The notes beneath the pieces were generated by a model. That model worked only from the letters and a program-made list of their open reading frames with translations. It did not search any database and had not been told where the DNA came from. From positions 1-9,678 of the forward strand of contig JAGWVC010000126.1 in assembly GCA_018971065.1 (NCBI GenBank): a DNA stretch of 9,678 nucleotides, read 5' to 3'. This DNA comes from Sphingomonadales bacterium (GTDB taxonomy: Bacteria > Pseudomonadota > Alphaproteobacteria > Sphingomonadales > Sphingomonadaceae). Shown here piece by piece: positions 1 through 6,779 of this stretch (the first letter of the stretch is position 1; each line of letters starts with the position of its first letter). The position numbers and the translations under genes are program-made.

Positions 1-1
1 C

Positions 2-1279
2 AAGTTCATCTGGCAGGCCGGCGCCTATATCGAGGTGAGCAAGCCGCTGGGCTTCAACAGCGGGCTGACCGGCATCTTCACCAACTGCACCAACACCATC
101 GCGCTGGCCTGCACCAACGACATCAAGCTGCCGATCCCCAATGGGCAGGGCGGATTCACGCTGACGCCGATCGGTTCGGTTTCGGATTCGCAGGTGAAGG
201 ATTCGTTCAACAACAAGGGGTTCTATGCGCAGGGCACCTACAAACTGACCGACAAGCTGAGCCTGACCGGCGGCATCCGCTATACGATCGACACGATGAC
301 CGACCTTTCGGAGAACGTGAACATCTATGTGCCGGTGCCGGGTTTCGGCGTGCATATCTGCCAGAACGTGCTGGTGTTCGGCGGCACCCCGGTGGCGGCC
401 GATTCGGCCTGCGACATCACCATTCGCCGGCAGTGGAAGAAGCCGACCTGGCTGCTGAACTTCGACTACAAGTTCAGCCGCGACCTGATGGCTTATGCCA
501 AGTGGGCGCGTGGCTATCGACAGGGCTCGATCAATTCGAACAACGTCGGGTTCGAGGTGGTTGGCCCGGAAAAGGTCGATACCTATGAAATCGGCGCCAA
601 GAGCAGCTTCCACGGCGCGATGCCGGGCTATCTCAACTTCGCGGCGTTCTACAACAACTTCCGCGACCAGCAACTGGCGGTGAACCCGGTGATCGCCCCG
701 GCCTATCAGGGGGCGATTCCCAACTCCCAGCCGATCGTCAACGCCGGCAAGTCACGGATCTGGGGCATCGAGGTCGATGGCTCGGTCAGCCCATTCGCCG
801 GGCTGGTGCTGGATGCCTCGTATGCCTACCTGAACACCAAGCTGGAGGCGATCACGCTGCCACCGCTGCCGGTCTATTATTCGGCGATCTTCCCCAGCGC
901 CGATGTCGGCCAGCCGCTGGCGCTTTCGCCGAAGAACCGGATCACGCTGACCGGAACCTACACGCTGCCGCTGGATGCGAAGATCGGCAAGGTATCGTTC
1001 GGCGCGACCTTCACCCACACCGATTCGAACCGGGCGGTGTCACCGAGCGTCTCGCCCAACTTCTACCTGCTGCCGGCGTCGAACCTGCTGAACCTGAACG
1101 CCAACTGGAATGCGGTGATGGGATCGCCGGTGGACCTGTCGTTCTTCATGACCAATGCCACCAACGAGAAGCGCATCGTCTTCCCGCTGACCTCGTTCCT
1201 GACCTTCGGGGCGGAAGGAGGTCACCTCAACCAGCCGCGGATGTACGGCTTCAGCATGAAGGTCCGCTTCGGAAGCTGA
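2..1279 (+). CDS. TonB-dependent receptor, C-terminal beta-barrel (5' end cut off)
   Basis: The open frame runs from the window edge to the TGA at 1277-1279, giving 425 residues with no start inside the window. Seen: alternating beta-strand segments typical of an outer-membrane barrel, such as YAQGTYKLTDKLSLTGGIRY, LLNFDYKF, MAYAKWARGYRQG followed by the PEKVDTYEIGAKSSF block, then SRIWGIEVDGSVSPF and a late LLNLNANW strand. The PE-x-YE-x-G-x-K block and the strand after it are hallmarks of the barrel of TonB-dependent receptors. Known for the family: energy-dependent uptake of siderophores, vitamins, sugars or other bulky molecules across the outer membrane. The plug domain and TonB box lie outside the window, so the substrate cannot be named. 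The protein ends MKVRFGS, so the usual terminal aromatic residue is followed by two extra residues. The neighbouring convergent AraC-type gene suggests regulated expression (inference). Confidence 0.93.
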   Translation, partial: KFIWQAGAYIEVSKPLGFNSGLTGIFTNCTNTIALACTNDIKLPIPNGQGGFTLTPIGSVSDSQVKDSFNNKGFYAQGTYKLTDKLSLTGGIRYTIDTMTDLSENVNIYVPVPGFGVHICQNVLVFGGTPVAADSACDITIRRQWKKPTWLLNFDYKFSRDLMAYAKWARGYRQGSINSNNVGFEVVGPEKVDTYEIGAKSSFHGAMPGYLNFAAFYNNFRDQQLAVNPVIAPAYQGAIPNSQPIVNAGKSRIWGIEVDGSVSPFAGLVLDASYAYLNTKLEAITLPPLPVYYSAIFPSADVGQPLALSPKNRITLTGTYTLPLDAKIGKVSFGATFTHTDSNRAVSPSVSPNFYLLPASNLLNLNANWNAVMGSPVDLSFFMTNATNEKRIVFPLTSFLTFGAEGGHLNQPRMYGFSMKVRFGS

Positions 1280-1297
1280 TGCCCTGGCCGGATCACC

Positions 1298-1327
1298 ACG
1301 CATGGGGAAGTACGACTCCCCATGCGT
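1298..1327 (+). terminator. 11-bp perfect hairpin between convergent genes
   Basis: ACGCATGGGGA (1298-1308) pairs perfectly with TCCCCATGCGT (1317-1327) around an 8-base loop. It starts 19 bases after the receptor stop and ends one base short of the AraC stop codon at 1329-1331. Only three T residues follow on the plus strand and there is no T tract on the minus side, so it is a better terminator for the receptor than for the AraC gene, though it may serve both. The position and perfect stem make a terminator the most likely role. Confidence 0.72.
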
Positions 1328-1328
1328 T

Positions 1329-2225
1329 TCAGCCCGGCACGCCCGCGTGATCCCTGGCGAGGATGGCCCGGAATTCGCGCGGGCAGCGACCGGTGGCCTT
1401 GCTGAACGCAGTGGAGAAGCTGGCGGCGCTGGCGAAGCCCAGCGCGCCGGCGATCCGCGTGATCGGCATGTCTGACGCCAGCAGGCGGCGGGCATTGTCC
1501 ATGCGTTTCTCGATCGCGAACGCGCCGATCGAACACTGGCGGCTGGCGCGGAAGCCCCGCGTCAACTGCCGTACCGACAGCCGGCTGAGCCGGGCCAGTT
1601 CCTCCAGCGTCGGCGGCGGGGCGATCTCCCCCAGGCGCTGTTCGATCATGTTCAGCCGGTGCGGGCTGAGCCCGCCGGTGCGCGGGCTATCGCTGCGGCG
1701 GCGGCAGTAGCGGGCCAGATCGAGCGCGATCTGGGCGGCAAGCAGTTCGCACATCACGGCATGACCGAAGCCGGGATCGATCATTTCGGTGGCCAGCCGG
1801 CGCAACGTCGCGCGGATCACCGGGCTGCCGATATCGAGCGCGCCCTCCCCCCGATCCGGCATCCCGCCCGCATCGGCCGCGAACCATCCGTCATAGGCGT
1901 CGGCGGAAAATTCGAAGGCGATGGCCCGGCGGGCAACCGATTCGCCGCGCGAATGCATCAGGCGACCGGGAACCAGCAGCAGCAGGTCACCAGCCGATTC
2001 GAAGGTGCGCGAAGCGGCGTCCTCGGGAAAACGGATGCTGCCGGTGCCCGCCTTGCGCGCGGGATCGAGCGCGAGTTCGAGCCGGAAGTGATCGAGCGTG
2101 CCGCGCACGTCGAACGGCTGGGCGGGATACTCGACAACGCGGATGCGCGCCTTGCGCAGGCGCATCTCGCGCAGCACGCGGCCGACCTGCAGGGGGCGCG
2201 GGGCAGGGTCTTCCAGAGCGTTCAT
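1329..2225 (-). CDS. AraC-family transcriptional regulator
   Basis: Encodes 298 residues. Seen: the C-terminal part carries the two helix-turn-helix units of an AraC/XylS DNA-binding domain (about residues 190-290). The first is around LEELARLSRLSVRQLTRGFR (207-226). The second begins at ITRIAGALGFASAASFSTAF and ends in the signature KATGRCPREFR (276-286). The first roughly 180 residues show no clear match; they contain a beta-rich LLLLVPG segment (81-87) and a helical stretch (155-175), and probably form the effector-sensing or dimer domain. The ATG is preceded by GGAG with 5-base spacing (2231-2234), which supports this start. The gene converges on a TonB-dependent receptor gene. AraC-type proteins often control adjacent uptake genes, so regulation of that receptor is plausible but not shown. 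The ligand is unknown. Confidence 0.92.
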   Translation of the reverse strand: MNALEDPAPRPLQVGRVLREMRLRKARIRVVEYPAQPFDVRGTLDHFRLELALDPARKAGTGSIRFPEDAASRTFESAGDLLLLVPGRLMHSRGESVARRAIAFEFSADAYDGWFAADAGGMPDRGEGALDIGSPVIRATLRRLATEMIDPGFGHAVMCELLAAQIALDLARYCRRRSDSPRTGGLSPHRLNMIEQRLGEIAPPPTLEELARLSRLSVRQLTRGFRASRQCSIGAFAIEKRMDNARRLLASDMPITRIAGALGFASAASFSTAFSKATGRCPREFRAILARDHAGVPG

Positions 2226-2651
2226 CGTCCCTCCGGCCGGGTTCGAGGCAGCAGCTTATGCCCGGCCTTGGCCGGTCTCAAGCGGGGATGCGGTCTGGCG
2301 CGGGACAACAATCGATATCGTACCGGAACAGGCAGTCGATGAGCGTGGGCCATGATGGAAATGCCCGTGTGGAAGCGGGGCTGCCCCGGCATGAACCGCC
2401 TGGGGCTGACCGCAGTGCCGGTGTTCACCCAGGTTCCGGCAGTGTTCGCCTTGACCGTGCGGCTGGCGCACAGGGCGCGGGACGTCAGCCATGCGCCGGG
2501 AAGCGGCATGCTGGCGCGGATGGTCTCGGGCGTGCCTGGCCCGGCGATGGCGCCGGGTGCGCCGCCGGGCGGCAAGGCATCTGCTAGCCAATAAACGCGC
2601 GAACACCGCAGGCAGTGGCAGCGGCGACATGAAACGCCACTGTCCGACCAA
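2226..2651. other. About 425-bp stretch without a convincing gene
   Basis: This gap separates the AraC start from the stop of the hybrid regulator and should hold the AraC promoter. No clear -35/-10 pair stands out. Visible are CCGGCC-TT-GGCCGG (2262-2275), a short palindrome CGATATCG (2313-2320), and a weak inverted repeat CAGTGGC/GCCACTG near 2610-2640. Part of it (2352-2594) has a coding-like base pattern, described separately. It could be a decayed gene, an unrecognised small gene, or plain intergenic DNA. Confidence 0.55.
2352..2594 (+). CDS. Possible small ORF of unknown function (80 aa), doubtful
   Basis: An ATG frame of 80 codons ends at TAA 2592-2594; an in-frame TGA sits at 2340. 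By my count about 85 percent of its third codon positions are G or C, first positions about 70 percent and second about 60 percent. That is coding-like, but the opposite strand has an open frame sharing the same third positions, so the direction is not proven. The product starts MMEMPVWKRGCPG and has a hydrophobic middle (VPVFTQVPAVFALTVRL) and a proline/glycine-rich tail. I recognise no family. There is no clear ribosome binding site ahead of the ATG. It may be a real small gene, a remnant of an older gene on either strand, or chance. Confidence 0.2.
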   Translation: MMEMPVWKRGCPGMNRLGLTAVPVFTQVPAVFALTVRLAHRARDVSHAPGSGMLARMVSGVPGPAMAPGAPPGGKASASQ

Positions 2652-3653
2652 TCACACCAGCGGCGCCGCCTCCTTGCCGATCGCGGCGAAGTAGCGGCCC
2701 AGTGACGCCACGGCCGCTTCGGTAAGCGCGATGAAGGCGCGGCGCCGATCGGCCGGGTCTTCCTGGCGGCACAGCAGCCCGGCATCGGTGAGTTGGCCGA
2801 TCCAGCGCAGCGCGGTGGTGGGCGGCACAGCCGAGGCGATGCACAGGCTGCTGACCGAGACGCGGGCCTTTTCCATGCGGGCGGCGGCGAGATCGAGCAG
2901 TATGTCCCAGGCGGGATCGGCGAAAATCTCGGCAGGCAGGTGGCGGGCGCGCAATTGCCGGTGGCGAATGATCTTGCGCAGGAAGCCGGCCGAGGGCAGC
3001 GACGGGGCACGACCGGATACCGCCTGCGGACCACGCGGGGAGAGCTGGGGATCGAACCGGAAGGCGCCGGATGGCTCTGCAAGACGCTCCATGCCGGGCG
3101 GCATGTCATCCGGCGTGGCGGGGCGGCCCTTCAAAGCCTCGATCTGGGCGCCGATCATGCTGACCTGTTCACTGAGCCGGACCAGCACCGTGCGATCGGC
3201 ATCCGACAGTTCACGGACGGCGGCCGGCTGGTGCGCCAACGCCCGCCCCAGCGCCAGCAGGCGATCGGCACGCGACGGGGCTACGAGGATGTGCGGGCGC
3301 GACTGATCGAGGCACCCGAACACCGCGTCTAGCGCATCCAGCGCGGTGGACACGATCAGCAGCGCGCCGGTGCGTGCGGCCCGCAGGTCGAGCCGGGCGA
3401 GTGCAGCCATGACCGGCGCATCCACCACCGGGCAATCGACCAGCACGACATCACCCAGCGCGCGGGGTTCGGCATCGACCAGGGCATCCAGCGATTCGGT
3501 GCGGGTGACGCGGAAGCCCGATTCCAGCGCATCGTCCCGCAGTTCGGTGCGCAGGGCGGCGCGATCGGCATAGACGGCAAGGGTGAGACCCGGCGACGAT
3601 TCGGCCGCCGCATAGCCGAAATCAGCGGGTGCGGAATGTGATGATTCGAGCAT
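2652..3653 (-). CDS. Hybrid regulator: receiver-like N-terminus plus MarR-type winged helix
   Basis: Encodes 333 residues from the ATG at 3653. An in-frame start 10 codons upstream (3683) exists, but AAGGAG at 3661-3666 sits 7 bases before the chosen ATG and decides for it. Residues about 22-140 look like a response-regulator receiver fold: strand LTLAVYADR (23-31), strand DVVLVDCP (68-75) with Asp73 at the usual phosphoacceptor place, LLIVST (98-103), and HILVAPSRADRLL (121-133) where receivers normally carry a Lys-Pro. The acidic pair near the first strand and the lysine are absent, so normal phosphorylation is doubtful. A helical or coiled-coil stretch follows (about 150-175), then a proline-rich linker, then a MarR-type winged helix (about 248-316) ending in the wing DPADRRRAFIALTE. 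The target is unknown. It reads toward the AraC gene, but the 426-bp gap argues against a tight operon. Confidence 0.85.
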   Translation of the reverse strand: MLESSHSAPADFGYAAAESSPGLTLAVYADRAALRTELRDDALESGFRVTRTESLDALVDAEPRALGDVVLVDCPVVDAPVMAALARLDLRAARTGALLIVSTALDALDAVFGCLDQSRPHILVAPSRADRLLALGRALAHQPAAVRELSDADRTVLVRLSEQVSMIGAQIEALKGRPATPDDMPPGMERLAEPSGAFRFDPQLSPRGPQAVSGRAPSLPSAGFLRKIIRHRQLRARHLPAEIFADPAWDILLDLAAARMEKARVSVSSLCIASAVPPTTALRWIGQLTDAGLLCRQEDPADRRRAFIALTEAAVASLGRYFAAIGKEAAPLV

Positions 3654-3660
3654 CGAACAT

Positions 3661-3666
3661 CTCCTT
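3661..3666 (-). promoter_or_regulatory. Ribosome binding site that fixes the hybrid regulator start
   Basis: On the minus strand AAGGAG lies 7 bases upstream of the ATG at 3653. The longer reading from 3683 would bury this site inside the coding region, so the shorter protein is preferred. Confidence 0.75.
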
Positions 3667-3713
3667 CGCGATAACCGCCGCAAGGTTCACCCGGCGAGTC
3701 GCTTAAGAGAATA

Positions 3714-3741
3714 TACGTAGAACAAAACGGGTTCAGGTCAA
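3714..3741 (-). promoter_or_regulatory. Candidate sigma-70-like promoter of the hybrid regulator gene
   Basis: The gap 3654-3777 is clearly more AT-rich than its surroundings. On the minus strand TTGACC (3736-3741) resembles a -35 box, and TACGTA (3714-3719) follows after 16 bases; the overlapping TATATT (3710-3715) would give 20 bases. Start of transcription would fall about 50 bases ahead of the ATG. This is pattern matching only; no mapped start site supports it. Confidence 0.35.
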
Positions 3742-3777
3742 AAAGGTTAGACAGAACATTCCCGTGAGATGAATCCG

Positions 3778-4299
3778 TTATGGATATATGTCGATGGGGG
3801 TCCCGTCGGGCGTGGCGCGCCACAGCGCCTCGATCTCGTCATCGGCAAGCGCGATGCAGCCGTCGGTCCAGTCGCCCGCGATCCGGCCGGAACCGCTGCC
3901 GGTCCGGGGCCGGTCATCGGGCTGGCCGTGGATGAACACCGCGCCGCCCGGGGATCGGCCAGCGGCGCGGGCGCGGGCAACGTCGGCCGGGGCGGGATAG
4001 GAGATGTGCAGCGACAGGCGATAGGCGCTGTCGCCGTTGCCGTAATCGATGCGGTAGTGGCCCTCGGGCGTGCGGCGATCGCCCTGGAACCGCTTGGCGC
4101 CGACCGGATTGCCAAGCTGGATGCCCCGGAACACATGGACGACGCGGGCGCCGACATAGAGTTCCATCGTCCGCGCCGCCTTGTGGACGACGATATGATC
4201 CAGCACCGGCAATTGCGGCTGCGCGCTGGCCTGCACGGGGGCCTGCACGGGCGCCGCGAGCAGGGCGAGAGCGAGGAATGCCCTGCCCTGCACCGGCAT
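3778..4299 (-). CDS. Secreted L,D-transpeptidase-fold protein (YkuD/YafK-like)
   Basis: Encodes 173 residues. Seen: an N-terminal signal peptide (hydrophobic FLALALLAA, likely cut after AQASA near residue 26), then a YkuD fold with GDRRTPEGHYRI (73-84), the VFIHGQ strand with His124, and AGDWTDGCIAL (141-151) with the expected nucleophile Cys148. Classical L,D-transpeptidases end this motif in GC-I/V-R; here it is GCIAL, which fits the YafK-like branch better. Members of the fold crosslink peptidoglycan, attach lipoproteins, or in the YafK (LdtF/DpaA) case cut such links, so the exact reaction is open; it should act in the periplasm on peptidoglycan. The ATG at 4299 overlaps the purA stop by one base (TGATG). 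A TTG one codon earlier (4302) is possible but less likely. It is probably translated together with purA. Confidence 0.88.
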   Translation of the reverse strand: MPVQGRAFLALALLAAPVQAPVQASAQPQLPVLDHIVVHKAARTMELYVGARVVHVFRGIQLGNPVGAKRFQGDRRTPEGHYRIDYGNGDSAYRLSLHISYPAPADVARARAAGRSPGGAVFIHGQPDDRPRTGSGSGRIAGDWTDGCIALADDEIEALWRATPDGTPIDIYP

Positions 4300-5588
4300 C
4301 AATCCACGAACGGATCGCGGACGAGAATGGTATCCTCACGCTCGGGGCTGGTGCTGACCAGCGCCACCGGCGTCTCGATCAGTTCCTGCACGCGCTGGAT
4401 GTACTTGATGGCCTGCGCGGGCAGGTCTGCCCATGAGCGGGCGCCGGCGGTGGTGCCCTGCCAGCCGTCCATTTCCTCGTAGATCGGCTCGACATTGGCC
4501 TGGTCGGCCGCGTGCGCGGGGAAGTAGTCCAGCACCTTGCCGTTCAGGCGATAGCCGGTGCAAACCTTCACCTTGTCGAACCCGTCGAGCACGTCGAGCT
4601 TGGTCAGCGCGATGCCGGTGACGCCGCTGATCGCGCAAGACTGGCGGACCAGCACCGCGTCGAACCAGCCGCAGCGGCGCTTGCGCCCGGTGACGGTGCC
4701 GAATTCGTGGCCGCGTTCACCCAGGCGCTGGCCGATGTCGTCTTCCAGCTCGGTGGGGAACGGCCCCGCGCCGACGCGGGTGGTATAGGCCTTGACGATG
4801 CCCAGCACGAAGCCGGTGGCGGAAGGGCCGAGGCCCGAGCCGCTGGCGGCGGTGCCACTGACCGTGTTCGAGCTGGTGACGAACGGGTAAGTGCCGTGAT
4901 CGACATCGAGCAACACGCCCTGCGCGCCTTCGAACAGCACGCGGGCGCCGGCCTTGCGGTGCTGGTTCAGCCGCTTCCACACCGGCTCGGCATATTGCAG
5001 CACGAACGGGGCGATTTCCGCCAGTTCGGCGAGCAGCGCCGCCCGATCGACCGGGGGCTGGCCGAAGCCGGCGCGCAGCGCGTCGTGATGGGCGCAGAGG
5101 CGATCAAGCTGCGAATCGAGCGCGTCGAGGTGCGCCAGATCGCAGACGCGGATGGCGCGGCGGCCAACCTTGTCCTCATAGGCGGGGCCGATGCCGCGCC
5201 CGGTGGTGCCGATCTTGCCGCTGCCGGCGGCGGCTTCGCGCAGGCCGTCGAGCTCGCGGTGGATCGGCAGGATCAGCGGGCAATTGTCGGCAATCGCGAA
5301 GTTGTCGCGGTTGATGACGACGCCCTGCCCTTCGAGCTTGGCGATCTCTTCCTTCAGGTGCCACGGATCGAGCACGACGCCGTTGCCGACGATCGACAGC
5401 GTGCCGGTGACGATACCCGACGGCAGCAGGCTGAGCTTGTAGACCTTGTCGCCCACAACCAGCGTATGGCCGGCGTTATGCCCGCCCTGGAAGCGGACCA
5501 CGACGTCGGCGCGGCTGGCCAGCCAGTCGACGATCTTGCCCTTGCCCTCATCGCCCCACTGGGCGCCGATCACGGTGACGTTGGCCAA
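4299..5588 (-). CDS. purA: Adenylosuccinate synthetase
   Basis: Encodes 429 residues, the usual length. The enzyme joins IMP and aspartate using GTP to make adenylosuccinate, the first committed step to AMP, in the cytoplasm. Seen: [12 protein letters not shown] (8-19) with catalytic Asp13 and the P-loop lysines, GGHNAGHT (35-42) with catalytic His41, [14 protein letters not shown] (127-140), the [16 protein letters not shown] segment (221-236), [10 protein letters not shown] (272-281), [13 protein letters not shown] (300-312), and TKLDVLDG (329-336). All key residues are intact. The start is TTG: the conserved [10 protein letters not shown] begins exactly there, no ATG is available upstream, and a purine run GGAAGGAAGG (5597-5606) sits 8 bases ahead. 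The stop overlaps the start of the L,D-transpeptidase-like gene. Upstream on the same strand, beyond an inverted hydrolase gene, lies hisZ. Confidence 0.98.
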   Translation of the reverse strand: MANVTVIGAQWGDEGKGKIVDWLASRADVVVRFQGGHNAGHTLVVGDKVYKLSLLPSGIVTGTLSIVGNGVVLDPWHLKEEIAKLEGQGVVINRDNFAIADNCPLILPIHRELDGLREAAAGSGKIGTTGRGIGPAYEDKVGRRAIRVCDLAHLDALDSQLDRLCAHHDALRAGFGQPPVDRAALLAELAEIAPFVLQYAEPVWKRLNQHRKAGARVLFEGAQGVLLDVDHGTYPFVTSSNTVSGTAASGSGLGPSATGFVLGIVKAYTTRVGAGPFPTELEDDIGQRLGERGHEFGTVTGRKRRCGWFDAVLVRQSCAISGVTGIALTKLDVLDGFDKVKVCTGYRLNGKVLDYFPAHAADQANVEPIYEEMDGWQGTTAGARSWADLPAQAIKYIQRVQELIETPVALVSTSPEREDTILVRDPFVD

Positions 5589-5596
5589 ACTTCGGC

Positions 5597-5606
5597 CCTT
5601 CCTTCC
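5597..5606 (-). promoter_or_regulatory. Ribosome binding site of purA ahead of a TTG start
   Basis: On the minus strand the purine run GGAAGGAAGG ends 8 bases before TTG at 5588. Together with the conserved N-terminus [10 protein letters not shown], it supports use of the rare start codon. Confidence 0.7.
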
Positions 5607-5620
5607 TAAAGTATTTTCAA

Positions 5621-5640
5621 GTCAGGCGGAGACACCTGAC
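5621..5640 (-). repeat. Inverted repeat (6-bp stem) in the purA leader
   Basis: GTCAGG (5621-5626) and CCTGAC (5635-5640) are perfect complements around 8 bases, placed 33-52 bases upstream of the purA start. It may form a hairpin in the leader RNA or be a dyad operator. The stem is short, so chance is possible. Confidence 0.4.
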
Positions 5641-5661
5641 GACTCGGAAAATACGACAAAA

Positions 5662-5676
5662 CAAAACGTGGTTTTG
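5662..5676. repeat. Inverted repeat CAAAAC-GTG-GTTTTG upstream of purA
   Basis: Perfect 6-bp arms (5662-5667 and 5671-5676) with a 3-base centre lie in an AT-rich island (about 5611-5685) between divergently read purA and the hydrolase gene. The close spacing suits a protein-binding dyad more than an RNA terminator. Whether it governs purA, the hydrolase gene or neither is not visible. Confidence 0.4.
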
Positions 5677-5789
5677 CGACAAACCGGGTGCCCCTAGGCC
5701 GAGTCCGGCGGCAGGGCAAGGTGGCGTGACGGCGGCTTGCGACGCTTTGTCACCATTGGCGACTGGATCGTAACGGTTGGGAGCCTAGC

Positions 5790-6779
5790 ATGGCCGCTTC
5801 GGATGCAGGCAGGCCGGGAGTGACGGTGGTGCGCAAATCGACGATTGGCTGGCTGATCGGCCTGGGATTGCTGGGTCTGGCGGGTGCGGGCCTGGCCACG
5901 CGGGCCGAGGCGCAAGGCCGGGAATGGGGCCGGGGCGGCGGGCGGATGGGCCTGTTGCGGAACTATGCGAAGCACTGGGACGATGCCGCGCCGCAGGTGG
6001 CGCCGGGCGAGGTGCTGACTTACGGTCCGGCGCCGCAGCAGACACTGGAGCTGTGGCCGGCGAAGGGCGCGGCAAAGGCACCGCTGGTGCTGTTCGTTCA
6101 CGGCGGGGCGTGGAGCCGGGGCGATCGCGCCAATGCCACCGGACGCTGGAAGGAAGCCCATTTCCCCGGGACCGGGGTGGCGTTCGCGACGATCGATTAC
6201 CGGCTGGTGCCACAGGCCACGGTCGAGGACGAGGCCGCCGACGTGGCTCATGCCCTGGCCAAGGTAATCGCCGAAGCCGACCGGCTGGGCGTGGACCGGC
6301 ACCGCATCGTGCTGATGGGCCACAGCGCCGGGGCGCATCTGGTGGCGCTGGTGGGCACCGACGAGCATTACCTGCGCGAGGCGGGGCTGGGCTTTGCCGA
6401 TGTGGCAGGCGTGGTGGCGATCGACGGCGCGGCTTATGACGTGCCGGCGCAACTGCGCGACGGCCCGCAGATCATGCAGAAGCTGTACGGCGAGGCGTTC
6501 GGCACCGACCCGGCGCGGCAGGCGAAGATGTCCCCAACCTTGCAGGCCGGGGCCCCGAATGCCGCCCGCTTCCTGCTGCTGCACGTGCAGCGCGCCGACG
6601 GGGTGCGGCAGAGCGAGGCGCTGGCGAAGGCGCTGGAGGCCGGGGGCAGCAAAGTGGACGTCGTGTCGCTGCCGGGCCAGGGGCTGATCGGCCACATCGA
6701 GATCAACCGGCGGCTGGGCGAGCCGGGCTATGCGGCGACTCAGGCCGTGGACGGCTGGCTGAAAGCGCTGTTCAGTTGA
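5790..6779 (+). CDS. Exported or membrane-anchored alpha/beta-hydrolase (esterase-like)
   Basis: Encodes 329 residues. Seen: an N-terminal hydrophobic segment (GWLIGLGLLGLAGAGLA, 20-36) after basic residues and before an AEAQ site, fitting a signal peptide or a single membrane anchor. The fold-3 hydrolase core carries the oxyanion motif VHGGAW (103-108), the nucleophile elbow GHSAG (177-181) with Ser179, a likely acid Asp270 in HVQRADGVRQ, and a likely His302 in LIGHIEIN. The complete triad suggests an active carboxylester hydrolase facing the periplasm; the substrate is unknown. The ATG is supported by GGGAG at 5779-5783 with 6-base spacing. The gene is divergent from purA and its stop overlaps the hisZ stop region by 8 bases on the opposite strand. 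It therefore sits inverted between two nucleotide-linked biosynthesis genes with which it shares no obvious job. Confidence 0.9.
   Translation: MAASDAGRPGVTVVRKSTIGWLIGLGLLGLAGAGLATRAEAQGREWGRGGGRMGLLRNYAKHWDDAAPQVAPGEVLTYGPAPQQTLELWPAKGAAKAPLVLFVHGGAWSRGDRANATGRWKEAHFPGTGVAFATIDYRLVPQATVEDEAADVAHALAKVIAEADRLGVDRHRIVLMGHSAGAHLVALVGTDEHYLREAGLGFADVAGVVAIDGAAYDVPAQLRDGPQIMQKLYGEAFGTDPARQAKMSPTLQAGAPNAARFLLLHVQRADGVRQSEALAKALEAGGSKVDVVSLPGQGLIGHIEINRRLGEPGYAATQAVDGWLKALFS

Noticed and set aside
1659..2342. Plus-strand open frame (227 codons) opposite the AraC gene
   Set aside because: It is antisense to a well-supported regulator, and its composition is alanine/arginine/glycine-rich shadow type.
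2222..3109. Minus-strand open frame running from inside the hybrid regulator to the AraC start
   Set aside because: Its first half is an out-of-frame reading of the regulator. Only the 2226-2594 part could be a remnant, which is noted separately.
4512..5609. Long plus-strand open frame (365 codons) opposite purA
   Set aside because: It is the shadow of purA, whose conserved motifs are complete; the product is low-complexity and matches nothing.
5747..5776. TTGTCA followed by TAACGG as promoter of the hydrolase gene
   Set aside because: Transcription would start at about 5782, after the ribosome binding site, and the -10 box is poor.
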